From contig JAYJMM010000109.1 of assembly GCA_037349105.1 (NCBI GenBank), positions 2,617,001-2,681,000 on the forward strand: a stretch of 64,000 nucleotides of DNA. Direction: 5' to 3'. The stretch's first letter is position 1, and every line of letters begins with the position of its first letter. The stretch is from Limnomonas spitsbergensis (lineage: Eukaryota > Chlorophyta > Chlorophyceae > Chlamydomonadales). The notes beneath the pieces are model-generated. The model ran no database searches. It was not told the DNA's origin and worked only from the letters and a program-made list of their open reading frames with translations. Of this stretch, positions 62,166 through 64,000 are shown in pieces. The translations under genes and the position numbers were made by a program.

Positions 62166-64000
62166 GATGGCTCCAACCTATGGAGGGTGCAGCAGATGTC
62201 CTGAAGCAAGGTGCCCATTGTCATGCCCCTGAGTTATGGTATTTTGACATCCATTGACATCTTCCGGTCATCTGAATTGACCACACTGCTGTAATCTTGT
62301 TGAATGAAGACTTCAATTTCTCTATGTTCCGGTGATCAAGCCTACATGGTCAGCGACCCCTGCCATGCGACCCTGGTTGGGAATTGGCCTGTGACATGGC
62401 CTGCCATTGGCTTGTGATTGAGCTTACAACTAGCCAGCATCATGGCCTGCAACTATGCTGCGATCGGGCCTGTGTCATGGCATGTTCTTGCACTGCAATT
62501 CAGCCGGTAATTGAACCGTGTCATGGCATTGGCTTGCAATTGGGCATTGCGGCTATGCCTGTAAATTCGCCTCTTATCCTGTTGGCTGAAGCATGATGTT
62601 ATCTTTCTTGATTTCATGTGATCAAGCATGCAGGGTCAGCTGCACTTGCCTCGCAACGCTGGTTTGGAATTGGCTTGCAATGAGCATCTTAATATAATCT
62701 GTGTTCCTCTTTGCATCGTACAACTTTCGTTTTAATTCTTTTATTGATGCCCAGGTTATCCTTCTTTCTTCCTTCGCATTTCTTTTGTCTACTCTCCGGG
62801 GTTTTTTTCTCCAGCTTTTCCTTGATTACCTCTGTTCACTTATTCTGAAAAGATAATTTAAAGGTTCGATACGTCTGGTACTCCAGTGGTTGGCCAAACA
62901 TGAGTGATGCTTATGACCATGGAATTGTTGCGTCTCAGTCACAGGGGGGCTGAGACTACAAGCTGTATCCTCGACACATCCAGGGCATAGGAAGTGCATC
63001 TCCAATGACGACTACGACATGGGCAAAGCCTTGCTCCTCGAGCACGCACGCTCATACCCAACTGAACATCTACTCTCACCTCACTACCACCATAAACACT
63101 TAATGCCTGAACGCCAGTTGACGGTCTCAAGTTGACTTGACCTTTGGCCTTGGATCAACCAGTAATCTTTCCTCTTTACGGTAATGACAAGAACCCTCTG
63201 CAGTTTGGATCCCAATCTTCAAGTCCGCCTTGAATGCGACAGCTCATGCTTCTGGGTTTGGACAATATTTTATTGGCCATGTTTATCACATTATTTGTGG
63301 ATTTCTGAATGCACGTGTGTAATCGTTTAGACCTTATCTCATGATAATACAGGCCAACGTGGAGATATGTGAACCCACCAGGGTTACCCAGTGCTAACAA
63401 CATCGCGGTGTTCCAGAAACATCGGGCTGACTGACGGACACGGGGTGTAGGGGTGACCCCGGAGGCTTCGCCCCCACGACCTTCGGCCGCCCGGGGGCTC
63501 TGCCGAAAAAGCATACTTTAAAGAACTATTACCTAAAATTTAAATCGGTGCCCTGTGCTGCTAAGTTTTTCTTGTGTCCATAAGTTAGAGCATAGTGTAT
63601 GTCACGATGTGAGCATATTGGGAAGGTGTAAGACCTTGGTGCTAACACGGGTGTTGTTGCAGGATTGTGCCCCGAATGCCGTCTCGGAAGCTATGTGGGG
63701 CAAGATAATAATTATTAAATAAACAAACGTTACGCCATGAGGGGCAACATACATAGCGCTGACATACGGGGACCAACCACCATCACAACAAATTTGCGCC
63801 AACAATTGTTTTTCCGATGCTTCAAACGTTTACCTTTCAAAATGATGAGTGGTAAACTTCTGCATACATGCTATAGAAATATTAGCCGCGAGCTATTTTA
63901 ATTAATTATTAGCCGACGTGGCTAAGCTTTATTATTTAAACAAGGCCATGGGGTGTCATGCCATGCGGGGAACGAAGGCTAGCGACGGCTATGAATCTTC
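62166..64000. other. Right-hand flanking region without recognised genes
   Basis: I see no supported coding frame, RNA gene or transposon. There are repeated CATGGC(A/C)T and TTGCAATTGG-type words at 62360-62560 and a GC-rich stretch at 63450-63505. Confidence 0.35.

Overview
The window looks like nuclear DNA of a green alga (chlorophyte or prasinophyte grade). Two gene pieces support this. One is the C-terminal end of an electron-transfer-flavoprotein:ubiquinone oxidoreductase whose last exon reads almost like the plant protein. The other is a membrane-bound class III nucleotidyl cyclase, a family common in green algae and absent from land plants in this form. Introns are GT-AG, and the sequence is rich in minisatellites and transposons. 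The lineage is inferred; the species is not determined.

Layout. Positions 1-5286 (minus strand) are the 5' part of an LTR retrotransposon, A, whose very long gag frame is open from 3953 off the left edge of the window. Positions 5720-6300 (minus) hold the last two recognisable exons of the ETF:ubiquinone oxidoreductase, followed by a cluster of small inverted-repeat transposons (6323-8416). From 9572 to 41305 (plus) lies one intron-rich gene: TM segment, extracellular domain, TM segment, cyclase catalytic domain and a long C-terminal tail. I traced 15 exons by reading-frame and splice-phase continuity. Its introns contain a 911 bp hAT-like element with an 8 bp target duplication and several minisatellites. 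The largest is a 13.7 kb G-rich array of 68 to 80 bp units in the intron that splits the first metal-binding motif of the catalytic domain.

Positions 44055-60612 (minus) are a nearly complete, roughly 16.6 kb Ty3-type LTR retrotransposon, B, with about 730 bp LTRs and a 4 bp target duplication. Its 2214-residue Pol is the most remarkable object here. The order is reverse transcriptase, RNase H, a DNMT3-like cytosine-5 DNA methyltransferase, a zinc-binding DDE integrase, a PHD finger, and a C-terminal segment with an NPPA motif resembling adenine methyltransferases. Several upstream ORFs (gag, protease, unknown proteins) lie in one frame and are divided by single in-frame stop codons. Such an element could combine integration, reading of histone marks and DNA methylation.

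Positions 60613-64000 are flanking DNA with short tandem repeats and a triplicated exon-intron-like unit; no gene was recognised there. All domain calls are from reading the sequence; no database search was run.
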